This document shows, in pieces, positions 34,141-42,262 of a DNA stretch of 64,000 nucleotides. The stretch covers positions 7,001 through 71,000 of the forward strand of contig JABRVT010000042.1 in NCBI GenBank assembly GCA_040048245.1, written 5' to 3'. Under the pieces are notes generated by a model that worked only from the letters and a program-made list of their open reading frames with translations, searched no databases and was not told the origin of the DNA. A program made the position numbers and the translations under genes. Position 1 is the first letter of the stretch. Every line of letters begins with the position of its first letter. The stretch is from Brocadia sp040048245 (GTDB lineage Bacteria > Planctomycetota > Brocadiia > Brocadiales > Brocadiaceae).

Positions 34141-35859
34141 CTACTGCATCGCCATTTTGAACCCCGATGGCTCAACCCCAAGATAAATAAGGGAGCGTCG
34201 TATAATCTCCCCTACAACGGGCGCTGCAACAGTACCGCCATAATATTCACCACTCTGCGGTTCATTAATCATAACTAACACGCATATACGGGGGCACTCC
34301 GCCGGGGCATAGGCAATAAAAGATCCCACATGTTTTTCGCGTGAATATCGACCCATTTCTCCATGTATTTTTTGCGATGTACCTGTTTTTCCCGCAACAT
34401 CGTATTCCAGCAGGTTTGCATTTTTTCCCGTGCCTTCCGTAACAGCCTTTATCAGTATAGGATTCATCAAATTACGTGCAACATTTACACTCATTACCCG
34501 TCTTACCGGCTGCTGATACTGAAGTTCTTCGGTTGTTTGATTATCGTTTTTTATTATTGATTTTACAATCTTCGGCCTGAGCAACAGTCCGCCATTGGGA
34601 ATGCTGCAAAAAGCCGTAATAAACTGGAGCGGTGTAACTGCTATTTCGTGCCCTATGGAAACAGATATCAGGGAGTATTTTCTCGTCCATTGTTTCAGAG
34701 GACGAAAGATGCCGCTAATTTCTCCCGGCAGTTCTACCCCTGTTCTTTCTCCAAAATTGAATTGCTTAAGATAATTGTACATCCTTTCATTCCCCATGAG
34801 CATACCTATCTTGGCCATTCCTATGTTACTTGAATAGGCAATAATTTCAGAAACCGTGAGGTTGCCGTATCTGTGTGTATCACGCAACTGTCTCCCTTCT
34901 ATACTGCCACTTCCATTTTCACAAAAAAAAATATCGTCTGGCCTTGCCAGGCCCTGCTCAAACACTCCTGAAATCACAAGGGGTTTCATCAGTGAACCCG
35001 GCTCATAGCAATCCGTAATAGCCAGATTTCTTCTGGTATTTGCAGGATATTTTTTGAAGTGATTAGGATTGAATGCAGGATAGTTGGCCATGGCCAGCAC
35101 TTCACCTGTCATCGGGTCCATAACAATTGCCGTTGCGGAGAAGGATTTCCATTTTTTCCACGCAATTTCCAACTCCTCCTCGGTAATACGCTGAATATTG
35201 GCATCAATCGTCAAGACAACATTATTCCCATGCTCAGGCAATAGCGCCTCTGCATCAGGCATTATAATATGACGCTGCAATGCATCCCGAACAATCAGTT
35301 TATACCCCGGTTTCCCGGACAATGTATTATCAAATGACAATTCGATACCTTCGAGTCCTTTTTCGTCGATATCGGTAAATCCAAGGATATGACTGCCCAA
35401 CTGTTCATTGGGATAGAAACGGTGATACTCGTGTTTTATATACACCCCCCTGAGAGACAATTTTGTAACCGCACCAAGTTCTTCATCGCTAACTTTCCTT
35501 TTAATCCAGACAAATCGCTTGTCTTTATTCAGGATCCTGGTGATTTTTGATGAATTAAGTTTCAGCGCCTTGCCTAACTGATATGCCACATAAGAGACAT
35601 CTTCAATTTCAGCAGGATCTGCATACACTGAACCGACCTGTAAAGATTCGGCAAGCTTGGTTCCATTCCTGTCCAGGATGGAACCTCTTCTTGCCGGCAA
35701 TTCAATCTTTTTGTACTGTTGCACCTTCGCCAGTTTACGATACTTATCATGTTCAACGAGCTGAATACGCCCCAGATGAACAGCCAGCGCGATAAAAATT
35801 CCAATGAGAAAAATACCAGTTATGTTCGCCCAGAATTTGTGTTTTTTTAAAGGTGTCAT
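34141..35859 (-). CDS. ftsI: Class B penicillin-binding protein, septal transpeptidase
   Basis: 572 aa. Short cytoplasmic tail, one TM (~13-30), dimerisation/pedestal domain (RRGSILDRNGTKLAES, HRFYPNEQLGSHILGFTD) and a transpeptidase domain. Active-site motifs are complete: S289-L-M-K292 (within YEPGSLMKP; most homologues have STFK), S343-S-N345 and K491-T-G493. No PASTA domains. It cross-links peptidoglycan at the division site with FtsW. ftsL lies upstream across 248 bases that include a strong hairpin (35921-35964). Its presence supports a real cross-linked wall in this lineage. Confidence 0.94.
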   Translation of the reverse strand: MTPLKKHKFWANITGIFLIGIFIALAVHLGRIQLVEHDKYRKLAKVQQYKKIELPARRGSILDRNGTKLAESLQVGSVYADPAEIEDVSYVAYQLGKALKLNSSKITRILNKDKRFVWIKRKVSDEELGAVTKLSLRGVYIKHEYHRFYPNEQLGSHILGFTDIDEKGLEGIELSFDNTLSGKPGYKLIVRDALQRHIIMPDAEALLPEHGNNVVLTIDANIQRITEEELEIAWKKWKSFSATAIVMDPMTGEVLAMANYPAFNPNHFKKYPANTRRNLAITDCYEPGSLMKPLVISGVFEQGLARPDDIFFCENGSGSIEGRQLRDTHRYGNLTVSEIIAYSSNIGMAKIGMLMGNERMYNYLKQFNFGERTGVELPGEISGIFRPLKQWTRKYSLISVSIGHEIAVTPLQFITAFCSIPNGGLLLRPKIVKSIIKNDNQTTEELQYQQPVRRVMSVNVARNLMNPILIKAVTEGTGKNANLLEYDVAGKTGTSQKIHGEMGRYSREKHVGSFIAYAPAECPRICVLVMINEPQSGEYYGGTVAAPVVGEIIRRSLIYLGVEPSGFKMAMQ

Positions 35860-35920
35860 ACAGACAATTCCACAAGGTCATTTATGAAATTCACTATAAT
35901 CATTCAAAAAACAAACTTTA

Positions 35921-35964
35921 CGGACGCTTTCGAGACAAAAACATCTTTGCCCCGAAAGCGTCCG
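35921..35964. repeat. 12-bp perfect inverted repeat between ftsL and ftsI
   Basis: CGGACGCTTTCG (35921-35932) and CGAAAGCGTCCG (35953-35964) pair perfectly around a 20-base loop. It lies in the 248-base gap between ftsL and ftsI, about 60 bases upstream of the ftsI start. GC-rich arms contrast with the AT-rich surroundings. No T-run follows on the minus strand, so it could be a transcript-stabilising or attenuating hairpin or a repeat element. Confidence 0.55.
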
Positions 35965-36107
35965 GGAGGAGGGCTCAACAGATACAGAAAAAACCTTTGC
36001 TTCACCACGCATACAAATAATCTCTTCATATCGCAGTTTAGTAACCAGCCCTTTCAGTAACCACTATCAGCAGGAGACGGCGCTACCTCTCCGGATACAT
36101 GAAAGTT

Positions 36108-36479
36108 TCAATAATGCAATGAACAACAATCCAATGAAATTCCCTTTTGGGTATATAAGTCCTTATTCAACTTCGTTTTCACCGCACTCATCGTACTTTC
36201 TTTTGGTCGTATATAACCTGCCACCATTATTCCAGATGTATCTTCCTGAAGAACAAGAGGCATCTTTAACGACTGTACCTTATAAACGATATTTTCAGGT
36301 GTTTTCAACCGTCCTACATAATAGTTCAGCTTTCTGTTTGCTTCCAATAACTCATCACAATTCCTTTGCAGTTTAGCAACCTGATACCCGATTTCTATAA
36401 TTTTGTTTCTTTCCCATACCACAAATACGGCCATTGCAATGGCAATGACAAACATTACCAATATCCTCGATACACCCAT
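36108..36479 (-). CDS. ftsL: FtsL/DivIC-like division protein
   Basis: 123 aa. One N-terminal TM (ILVMFVIAIAMAVFVVWERN, ~6-25) followed by a leucine-zipper-like coiled-coil (YQVAKLQRNCDELLEANRKL) and YKVQSLKMPL, the typical FtsL layout. FtsL joins FtsQ and FtsB and activates FtsWI. It starts one base after rsmH stops, the canonical place. The ~45-residue tail after the coiled-coil (KESTMSAVKTKLNKDLYTQK) is longer than usual. Assigned by position and topology, as sequence is poorly conserved in this family. Confidence 0.8.
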   Translation of the reverse strand: MGVSRILVMFVIAIAMAVFVVWERNKIIEIGYQVAKLQRNCDELLEANRKLNYYVGRLKTPENIVYKVQSLKMPLVLQEDTSGIMVAGYIRPKESTMSAVKTKLNKDLYTQKGISLDCCSLHY

Positions 36480-36480
36480 A

Positions 36481-37380
36481 TTAAATCCTTTCTGCTGCCC
36501 TTAGTTTTGCACTCCTGCACCGAACATTTCTTTCGATTTCGACCTCACCCGGAGTTACCGGCTTCTTCGTGAGTATCCTGAATATCTTCTGATCAGCCCT
36601 TTCCGCAAATGTACTCTTTACGATCCTGTCCTCAAGGGAATGAAAACTTATAATTACAATACGAGCGCCCGTTTCCATGTAATTATGAATCTTGCCCAGA
36701 AAAACCTCCAAACTTTCCAACTCCCTATTTACCACAATTCTTAACGCCTGAAACACCCTTGTTGCCGGATGAATTTTACTTTTCCCTCCCGGCACAACCC
36801 GTTCAATTATGCCTGCCAGCTGCCTCGTTGAAGTAATACCTCCCGCATCTGCCTCCTTTCGTATCGCCCTTGCAATCCTTACTGACCACCGTTCTTCCCC
36901 GTATTTTTTCAATAATTCTTCCATCTCCTTTGCAGAAAGTCTCCGGATTAAATCCTGAGCAGTACCGCCCCTCGACCTGTCCATTCTCATATCCAGCGGT
37001 CCCTCTTTTGAGAAACTGAAACCCCGTTCCGCCTGATCAAACTGCAAAGAAGACGCTCCCAAATCAAGCAATACGCCATGAACCCTTTCTACGCCTGCCT
37101 GTCGCAACACCTCGTCAACATCGGAATAGTCCGCATGGTAAAGTTTAAAAAGGCATCCTACCTTTGACAGATATTGTTTTGCTATCTGCAAAATTTCCAT
37201 GTCCTTATCAATGCCAATCAACAAACCATCCGGGCTTATTTTGCCCATAATTCTGCCTGCATGTCCTCCATTTCCCACGGTGCCATCCAAAATGATTTGC
37301 CCCGGTTGCGGACGCAGGTAATCCAATACTTCTTCAACCATTACAGGTTCATGAAGAAGCTTATTTGTTGTATCATCCAT
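36481..37380 (-). CDS. rsmH: 16S rRNA (cytosine1402-N4)-methyltransferase
   Basis: 299 aa SAM-dependent enzyme (formerly MraW). Motifs: LLHEPVMVEEVLDYL, ILDGTVGNGGHAGRI SAM loop, GIDKDMEIL, GVLLDLGASSLQFDQAERGF, PLDMRMD, FQALRIVVNRELESLE and IISFHSLEDRIVK. It methylates C1402 of 16S rRNA. Second gene of the dcw cluster, 12 bases after mraZ and directly before ftsL. Intact and normal length. Confidence 0.96.
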   Translation of the reverse strand: MDDTTNKLLHEPVMVEEVLDYLRPQPGQIILDGTVGNGGHAGRIMGKISPDGLLIGIDKDMEILQIAKQYLSKVGCLFKLYHADYSDVDEVLRQAGVERVHGVLLDLGASSLQFDQAERGFSFSKEGPLDMRMDRSRGGTAQDLIRRLSAKEMEELLKKYGEERWSVRIARAIRKEADAGGITSTRQLAGIIERVVPGGKSKIHPATRVFQALRIVVNRELESLEVFLGKIHNYMETGARIVIISFHSLEDRIVKSTFAERADQKIFRILTKKPVTPGEVEIERNVRCRSAKLRAAERI

Positions 37381-37392
37381 TTCACCTAACTT

Positions 37393-37881
37393 TTACAACG
37401 ATGGGGGTTGTATCTGTTCTACTTCAGCGGAAGGGAAACCCAATTGGAACAAGTCTTCTGCAATTTCTTCGAATCCCTTATTATGCTCAGACTCAAAATC
37501 CTTCCAGGCTTTTTCATCCCAAATCTCAATACGGCTGCTTACTCCGACAATCACAACGTTTTTTTGTATCTTAGCAATATCTTTCAAATATTGAGGGATT
37601 AGTATGCGTCCCTGTTGGTCACAATCAGGAATTTTCTGTGCTTTGGAAAAAAAAAGGCGTTGGAACTGGCGCGCCTTTTTATTCGTAAAAGAGAGTTGTT
37701 CGATCCTATAAACGACGCTCTGCCATACTTTAGGTGTGTACATGAAAAGACATGTATCGAGTCCGCGTGTTATGAAGAATCCCTTTCCATCCTTCTCAGC
37801 ATCAATGCTATCACGAAGAGGGGCTGGTATGGCCAGTCTATTCTTGTCATCAATCGTATGATGGTACTCACCGGTGAACAT
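37393..37881 (-). CDS. mraZ: Transcriptional regulator MraZ
   Basis: First gene of the dcw cluster. About 162 aa with two SpoVT/AbrB-like repeats (YHHTIDDKNRLAIPAPLRDSI and CDQQGRILIPQYLKDIA), each with the DxxGR/DxKNR-type turn. MraZ represses its own cluster by binding repeats upstream of its start. The ATG at 37881 is preferred: GGGGA lies eight bases before it, whereas the GTG at 37914 would fall within the operator-like repeats (37890-37914). It has an acidic C-terminal tail of ~25 residues. Confidence 0.93.
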   Translation of the reverse strand: MFTGEYHHTIDDKNRLAIPAPLRDSIDAEKDGKGFFITRGLDTCLFMYTPKVWQSVVYRIEQLSFTNKKARQFQRLFFSKAQKIPDCDQQGRILIPQYLKDIAKIQKNVVIVGVSSRIEIWDEKAWKDFESEHNKGFEEIAEDLFQLGFPSAEVEQIQPPSL

Positions 37882-37889
37882 TTTGGTTC

Positions 37890-37914
37890 CCCACTTTTCA
37901 CCACTCGATACCAC
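37890..37914 (-). promoter_or_regulatory. MraZ-type operator: three direct repeats with 10-bp period
   Basis: On the minus strand GTGGT (37914-37910), ATCGA, GTGGT (37904-37900), GAAAA, GTGGG (37894-37890): three 5-base repeats separated by exactly five bases, just upstream of the mraZ start. Characterised MraZ operators consist of short TGGG-like repeats with 5-base spacers, so this is very likely the site of autoregulation. The last repeat merges with the ribosome site. Confidence 0.75.
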
Positions 37915-37925
37915 TAACGGCTATG

Positions 37926-37953
37926 ACAATAAACTTTTTTATTAAATTGTCAA
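37926..37953 (-). promoter_or_regulatory. Predicted promoter of the dcw cluster
   Basis: Minus-strand TTGACA (complement of 37948-37953), 16 bases, TATTGT (complement of 37926-37931). The -10 lies 45 bases from the mraZ ATG and the MraZ-type repeats lie right downstream, so bound MraZ would block early elongation. Confidence 0.6.
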
Positions 37954-38130
37954 GAAATATTTTTATAGCCCCTTTTCATGCATGGAGATTGTATCCCCTC
38001 CGTATCCAATCTGTTGCAATATCTATTTAAATGAATACCATATATGGCGCTATTCTTATTGTTAAACTTGCCTGCAAAATATTTAAAATATTTTGGGACA
38101 CTATTTTTCAATTAATGCCATTTATACAAC

Positions 38131-38158
38131 TTGATTATATTTTTTTACCTGTTATGAT
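38131..38158 (+). promoter_or_regulatory. Predicted promoter of queA
   Basis: TTGATT (38131-38136), 16 bases, TATGAT (38153-38158), leaving about 10 bases between the likely start of transcription and the ATG at 38174. The transcript would therefore be nearly leaderless, consistent with the absence of a Shine-Dalgarno there. Confidence 0.5.
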
Positions 38159-38173
38159 ATTTTAAATAAACGA

Positions 38174-39253
38174 ATGAATGCTACCGTTTCTAAACCTATT
38201 CAAATTTATACCAAATTATCTGACTACGATTATGATCTTCCAAAGGAATTAATCGCACAGCAACCATTGGAAAACCGCGAAGATGCAAGAATGATGATAT
38301 TGCACCGAAACAGTGGTAAAATAGAGCATCGTAAATTTTATGAAATTGTTGAATATCTTCACCCGGGAGATTTATTAGTCCTGAACAATACCAAGGTAAT
38401 ACCTGCGTTAATACTGGGGAAAAGAGTTACTGGCGCATTTCTTGAATTATTACTCACAGAGGAGATAGGGGAAGGTAGGTGGAAGGCGCTCGTTAAATCA
38501 AATGCCCGGTTAAAAATCGGTGAGGAAATTTATACAAAGGATAACACAATCTCCGTAAAGCTGCTCAAAAAAGCTGTAGATGGTTCATGGCTTATCGAAT
38601 TTAACAAAAAATATGACATAAAAGAACTCCTGGAACAGATCGGAGAAATACCCTTACCACCTTATATAAAACGCAACAAGCATAAAATTCCTTCCTTGCT
38701 AGATTCTGATAAAGAACGATACCAGACGGTATTCGCCCAAAAAGAAGGGGCAATTGCCGCACCTACAGCTGGTTTGCACTTTACCCAAAAAACCCTTGAG
38801 AAGATAAAGCAAAACGGTGTAGAAATAGAATTTGTTACCTTACATGTGGGAGTGGGTACTTTTTTACCCATTAAAAAAGACGACATTCGTGACCACTCTA
38901 TGCACAAAGAATATTACGAATGCCCCCGGGAAATTATTCAAAAAATAGAAAAGACCAGGGAGCAAAACAGGCGTGTGGTTGCCGTTGGAAGCACTTCCTG
39001 CCGCGTTCTGGAGACAGTTGCCATGGGTGGTAAAACACCCCAATTCTCCGGTTGGACAAATGTATTTATCTATCCTCCATATACTTTTCGATATGTCGAT
39101 GTTTTACTTACCAATTTTCATCTTCCCAAAACCACATTACTTTTATTGGTTTGCGCCTTTGCGGGAAGGGAAAATATCATGAATGCCTACGAAACAGCTA
39201 AAAATGAAGGCTACCGTTTTTTTAGTTACGGCGATTGCATGATGATTATTTAA
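38174..39253 (+). CDS. queA: S-adenosylmethionine:tRNA ribosyltransferase-isomerase
   Basis: 359 aa. Transfers and isomerises ribose from SAM onto preQ1 at the wobble base of tRNA, giving epoxyqueuosine. Motifs: YDYDLPKELIAQQPLENR, GDLLVLNNTKVIPA, GEIPLPPYIKR, YQTVFAQKEGAIAAPTAGLH, HVGVGTFLPI, VGSTSCRVLET and NFHLPKTTLLLLVCAF, all typical. Divergent from mraZ with 292 bases between starts. tgt does not follow; the next gene converges. Intact. Confidence 0.95.
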   Translation: MNATVSKPIQIYTKLSDYDYDLPKELIAQQPLENREDARMMILHRNSGKIEHRKFYEIVEYLHPGDLLVLNNTKVIPALILGKRVTGAFLELLLTEEIGEGRWKALVKSNARLKIGEEIYTKDNTISVKLLKKAVDGSWLIEFNKKYDIKELLEQIGEIPLPPYIKRNKHKIPSLLDSDKERYQTVFAQKEGAIAAPTAGLHFTQKTLEKIKQNGVEIEFVTLHVGVGTFLPIKKDDIRDHSMHKEYYECPREIIQKIEKTREQNRRVVAVGSTSCRVLETVAMGGKTPQFSGWTNVFIYPPYTFRYVDVLLTNFHLPKTTLLLLVCAFAGRENIMNAYETAKNEGYRFFSYGDCMMII

Positions 39254-39318
39254 GATAAACAAAATTTATGGCAGGGTAATTTGAATTGGTTGGTTTCGCT
39301 TCACTACCTCTTCCCTCT

Positions 39319-40614
39319 TCAACCCACAAGTGAGAATACTTCCTTTGTTGCAATCGGCTCAACAAGAAAATTGTCTGCGCCACTTACCAAAAAGTCACAC
39401 CGTTCCTGAAGACTCTTAGAAACCACAACGGTCATAATATTTGGAAAATTCTTTTTTACGGCAGTAATAAATCGGCATCCGTCCAGACCTGTAATCGCCG
39501 TGTCTGTAATAATAAAATCAATTTTATATCTCTTCAAAGCGGTAGTTGCATGTTCTTCGGCATTAACAAAAAATAGTCTTAAGCCCTTTTCTTTAGATGC
39601 ATTGCAAAGAACTTTTTTGAAAACCTCATTCCCGCCCAGTACCAATACATTCTGGCTAGCTTGCTGCCTTCTTCTAAAGTAACTGCCAAACATACTTTTG
39701 TATAATAATTTTTTATGTACCGACTCTATGATAATATTAAATTCCCTGTCGCTGAAATTTTTCGTCAGGTAATCACTTACCCCTAAAGGCAAAATATGCA
39801 TCCAATCTTCAATAGTCTCTATTTCAACAATTGATCCTGTATCAGGAAACTCATCCCGAATGTCTTTTAATAACTCAAATTCATTAATCCTGACGGTATC
39901 TAAGTCCGAAACAACAATATCACATTTGTTCTTTCGTAAAAGCGCAATTGCCTGTTGCTTTTTATTGGCCTCATAAACAATGTATCCCTGTTTCTGCAAC
40001 ATATCTTCCAGATATTTGGCCCGCGCCTCTTTGATGGATACGATTAATATCTTTACGTCACCCTTCGCGGCCAATTGCTTGCTTATGAGGGTATGCTTTT
40101 CCCTCTCTTTTATTAACTCAGCGACTCTCTCGCCTTCAACAGACTGAGCGCCAATCTCATATTTAACACCCTCAGAGGTCAAGAACTCAAATACTCTCCT
40201 TACTTCAACATAAATTTTCTTCTGAGGGTTTTTATAAAGCTGGCCTGTAGTCTTTATCGATGACAGATAAAATTTTATTATCAAAATGTCGGAAGGAATT
40301 AAGGGCTGATCGATAACAAACCGGATTCCATGTCTGGAAATATCCTTTATGCGAATTGGTATCTCCGTGAATATTTCAGACTCCTTTCTTTCTACAATGG
40401 AACAAACCCCCTCAATTTCTATATTAAATCGCTTGTCAGCGCGACGCTCATCAATATTGACGTTCTTCTCTGGCGGAAAGATTACAATCGGCTCTGCCTT
40501 TGACTCCTGTAGCACCTCCAACGTCTGAATTAATTCCGAGATAAAATTCTGCGCTGTTTTCAGTTCATCAACTGACAATTCTAAAAGGGCACCTTTCCAG
40601 GGTTCGTTGTACAT
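39319..40614 (-). CDS. PilZ domain plus two response-regulator receiver domains
   Basis: About 431 aa. An N-terminal helical segment (~1-60) is followed by a PilZ c-di-GMP-binding domain with RRADKR (RxxxR) and DISRHGIRF (D-S-G) motifs. Then come two receiver domains: the first has the phosphoacceptor Asp in IVVSDLD and the conserved Lys in YLTK; the second has Asp in FIITDTAITGLDG but VEP in place of the usual Lys-Pro, and ends before the last helix is complete. No DNA-binding or enzymatic output domain. It probably links phosphorelay and c-di-GMP signals by protein contact. The ATG at 40614 is chosen; a GTG 21 codons upstream is possible. Confidence 0.8.
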   Translation of the reverse strand: MYNEPWKGALLELSVDELKTAQNFISELIQTLEVLQESKAEPIVIFPPEKNVNIDERRADKRFNIEIEGVCSIVERKESEIFTEIPIRIKDISRHGIRFVIDQPLIPSDILIIKFYLSSIKTTGQLYKNPQKKIYVEVRRVFEFLTSEGVKYEIGAQSVEGERVAELIKEREKHTLISKQLAAKGDVKILIVSIKEARAKYLEDMLQKQGYIVYEANKKQQAIALLRKNKCDIVVSDLDTVRINEFELLKDIRDEFPDTGSIVEIETIEDWMHILPLGVSDYLTKNFSDREFNIIIESVHKKLLYKSMFGSYFRRRQQASQNVLVLGGNEVFKKVLCNASKEKGLRLFFVNAEEHATTALKRYKIDFIITDTAITGLDGCRFITAVKKNFPNIMTVVVSKSLQERCDFLVSGADNFLVEPIATKEVFSLVG

Positions 40615-40832
40615 GGCATTCAATAATATTATAATTGCTGAATCAACAATATTATAGCACAGCGAAACTGCAATCACATAATCAACAATTTACAAAATCA
40701 ACAAGCATCAAGCGTCAAATAACAAATAAATACCAACAATTGGTAAAGCTGGGATAGCCTTTGGATGATTGGTATTTTGGATTTATTTAGATTTAATTTT
40801 CCGTATTTTTTTTGTTGGAATGCGTTTCTAAT

Positions 40833-40865
40833 AAACTTGCTAAAAAAAAAGAAAGTTTTTACACC
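40833..40865. repeat. AT-rich repeat, third copy
   Basis: AAACTTGCTAAAAAAAAAGA followed by AAGTTTTTACACC. It resembles 8810-8838 (inverted orientation: AAAACTTGCTAAAAAGCAGT then TTTTAC) and 34091-34119. The arms could form a weak hairpin. It is 32 bases beyond the yqeY stop, so it may also act as a weak terminator. Low complexity limits confidence. Confidence 0.35.
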
Positions 40866-40896
40866 GTAATACTTATACTATCCGGTTAAGGTTTCG

Positions 40897-41334
40897 TCAT
40901 TTTAAGCTTTCTTTTAAGCACATTTGAACCTTTTTCCCATCTACTGAACTGCCATATTTGCTCATAATCAGCTTCATTGCAGCGCCCATCTCTTTAGCAG
41001 TAAATTTATTTGTTTCGATGATTTCCCTGACTATTTTTTTAATTTCATCATCCGACAATTGTTTTGGCAGGTATTCTTCAACAATTGCAATCTCTCCGTC
41101 CAGTTCCTTTACTTTCTCCGGTAGACAGAGTCTTTCATACTCTTCGCGGGTCTTCCTGAGTTTTTTATAGTACCCGCGAACGACCTCAGCGTAATCAATC
41201 TGGTCCTTAGGCTTGCCTGATGTATCTGCAATCTTAATATCGGCAAGAATCATGCGCAGTACGGATGTTCGCAATTTATCCTGTGCCTTCATAGCGCTTT
41301 TTAAATCTTCTGTTACCCGTTCCTTTAAATTCAT
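40897..41334 (-). CDS. yqeY: YqeY family protein (GatB/YqeY domain)
   Basis: 145 aa, the full normal length. Starts MNLKERVTEDLKSAMKAQDK with LRTSVLRMILADIK, then GYYKKLRKTREEYE, IVEEYLPKQLSDDEI and GAAMKLIMSKYGSSVDGKKV, a standard YqeY. The domain is homologous to the C-terminal tRNA-binding part of the amidotransferase subunit GatB and may act in tRNA-linked amidation, but its role is unproven. It lies three bases after the zinc-ribbon membrane protein, so the two are co-transcribed. Confidence 0.92.
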   Translation of the reverse strand: MNLKERVTEDLKSAMKAQDKLRTSVLRMILADIKIADTSGKPKDQIDYAEVVRGYYKKLRKTREEYERLCLPEKVKELDGEIAIVEEYLPKQLSDDEIKKIVREIIETNKFTAKEMGAAMKLIMSKYGSSVDGKKVQMCLKESLK

Positions 41335-41337
41335 AGC

Positions 41338-41625
41338 TTATTCCTCTTTAAATGAATATCCACCCACTTTATGCCCGCAATTAGGACAATATAAAGGCGT
41401 CCCCTCGTAATATTTTCCACAATACTTACACGGCGTTAAGATTTCTACCTGCCCGGTCCGTCTCGTCCTTATAATCATATAAATCGGTAAAAAGACAATC
41501 ATCAGCAGAAATACACCCAGCATCCAGCCGGTAGCCGAAAGTGTCTTAAAACCTCTTTTCCTTGCATCCGTGTACACCCAGACAGCAACTGCAGCTGCAA
41601 TAAGCAGTCCGATAAATCGCATCAT
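41338..41625 (-). CDS. Small membrane protein with C-terminal zinc ribbon
   Basis: About 95 aa from the ATG at 41625, preceded by AAAGGA nine bases upstream (13 further codons are open before it). Two TM segments (FIGLLIAAAVAVWVYTDA; TGWMLGVFLLMIVFLPIYMI) are followed by a zinc ribbon: C-K-Y-C-G and C-P-N-C-G, 15 residues apart. Such proteins are common in bacteria next to housekeeping genes; function unknown. Coupled to yqeY with three bases between. Confidence 0.8.
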   Translation of the reverse strand: MMRFIGLLIAAAVAVWVYTDARKRGFKTLSATGWMLGVFLLMIVFLPIYMIIRTRRTGQVEILTPCKYCGKYYEGTPLYCPNCGHKVGGYSFKEE

Positions 41626-41792
41626 AAAATTTATCCTTTCGAAATTTTTTGTGAAATATAACACATAAGATTTATTCAGTCAAATAATTATATAACATGC
41701 AAACCTGAGAAAATTACCCTTGAAAGAATCGCCCCTTTTAGTAAAATAGCGGTATTAAAAATCTTTATCTGCGGTCTATCTTTACGTAATCG

Positions 41793-41904
41793 CCCACCGC
41801 AGAGGGCGAGGAGAACGCAGAGAAGTAAATGAAATAGACGAAATTTGTATAAATTTTTTTTATCCTTATCATACTCTCTGCAACTTAACGTTCTCTGCAG
41901 TGAG
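41793..41904. repeat. CGCAGAG-type inverted repeat in a gene-free gap
   Basis: The left arm (41793-41825) contains CACCGCAGAGGGCG and GAGAACGCAGAG; the right arm (41873-41904) contains CTCTCTGC and GTTCTCTGCAGTGAG, its rough inverse. The 332-base stretch 41626-41957 has no gene. Sequence of the CGCAGAG...CTCTGC kind occurs as dispersed repeats in many environmental bacteria. Confidence 0.5.
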
Positions 41905-41957
41905 CCGAACTGTTACGTTTTAACTAATGCCCCAATATACTTGAAGGAGACTTATAA

Positions 41958-42155
41958 ATGAAATACATATACACAACCGAGAACTGTCCGAAATGTGAAT
42001 CTTTGAAGAAGAAATACAGAGCCGAAGGGGTACAGTTTGTCGAAAGGAATGCAGACCGGATAAAACAACCAGAAGATGAAATCGACCAGGAGGCTTTAGT
42101 GCAGGCTTCCATGCAAAATATGGAACTACCCGTTGAGGTTAATATTTCAAATTAG
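41958..42155 (+). CDS. Glutaredoxin-like small protein with CPKC motif
   Basis: 65 aa with a good ribosome site (GAAGGAGA, ten bases before ATG). The start, MKYIYTTENCPKCESLKKKY, is a glutaredoxin/NrdH beta-strand and CxxC redox motif followed by the first helix; GVQFVERNADRI is the second strand. The rest is too short for a full thioredoxin fold: the cis-Pro (LPVEVNI) is present but the C-terminal strand-helix is missing. It is probably a minimal redox carrier or a shortened paralogue. It stands alone; the downstream gap contains repeats and the ABC permease gene converges. Confidence 0.75.
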   Translation: MKYIYTTENCPKCESLKKKYRAEGVQFVERNADRIKQPEDEIDQEALVQASMQNMELPVEVNISN

Positions 42156-42180
42156 GCCATTGATGTGCCTTTTTATCTGG

Positions 42181-42242
42181 AGAGCGACGAGACTCGTCTC
42201 TCTGCAACCGCCTCGCTGGTTCAATCGTACATGATTGAATCG
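42181..42242. repeat. Palindrome and partial copy of a dispersed ~134-bp repeat
   Basis: 42181-42203 is a palindrome (inner arms GACGAG/CTCGTC; outer arms one mismatch). Then 42211-42242 reads CCTCGCTGGTTCAATCGTAC followed by ATGATTGAATCG. The GCTGGTTCAATC part (42215-42226) matches the left end of the element at 51906-52039. Located between convergent genes. Confidence 0.55.
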
Positions 42243-42262
42243 CAACATTTGAATAAATCTGC

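Noticed and set aside
37881..37914. GTG at 37914 as the mraZ start
   Set aside because: It would place coding sequence over the operator repeats and add 11 residues before the conserved MFTGEYHH start.
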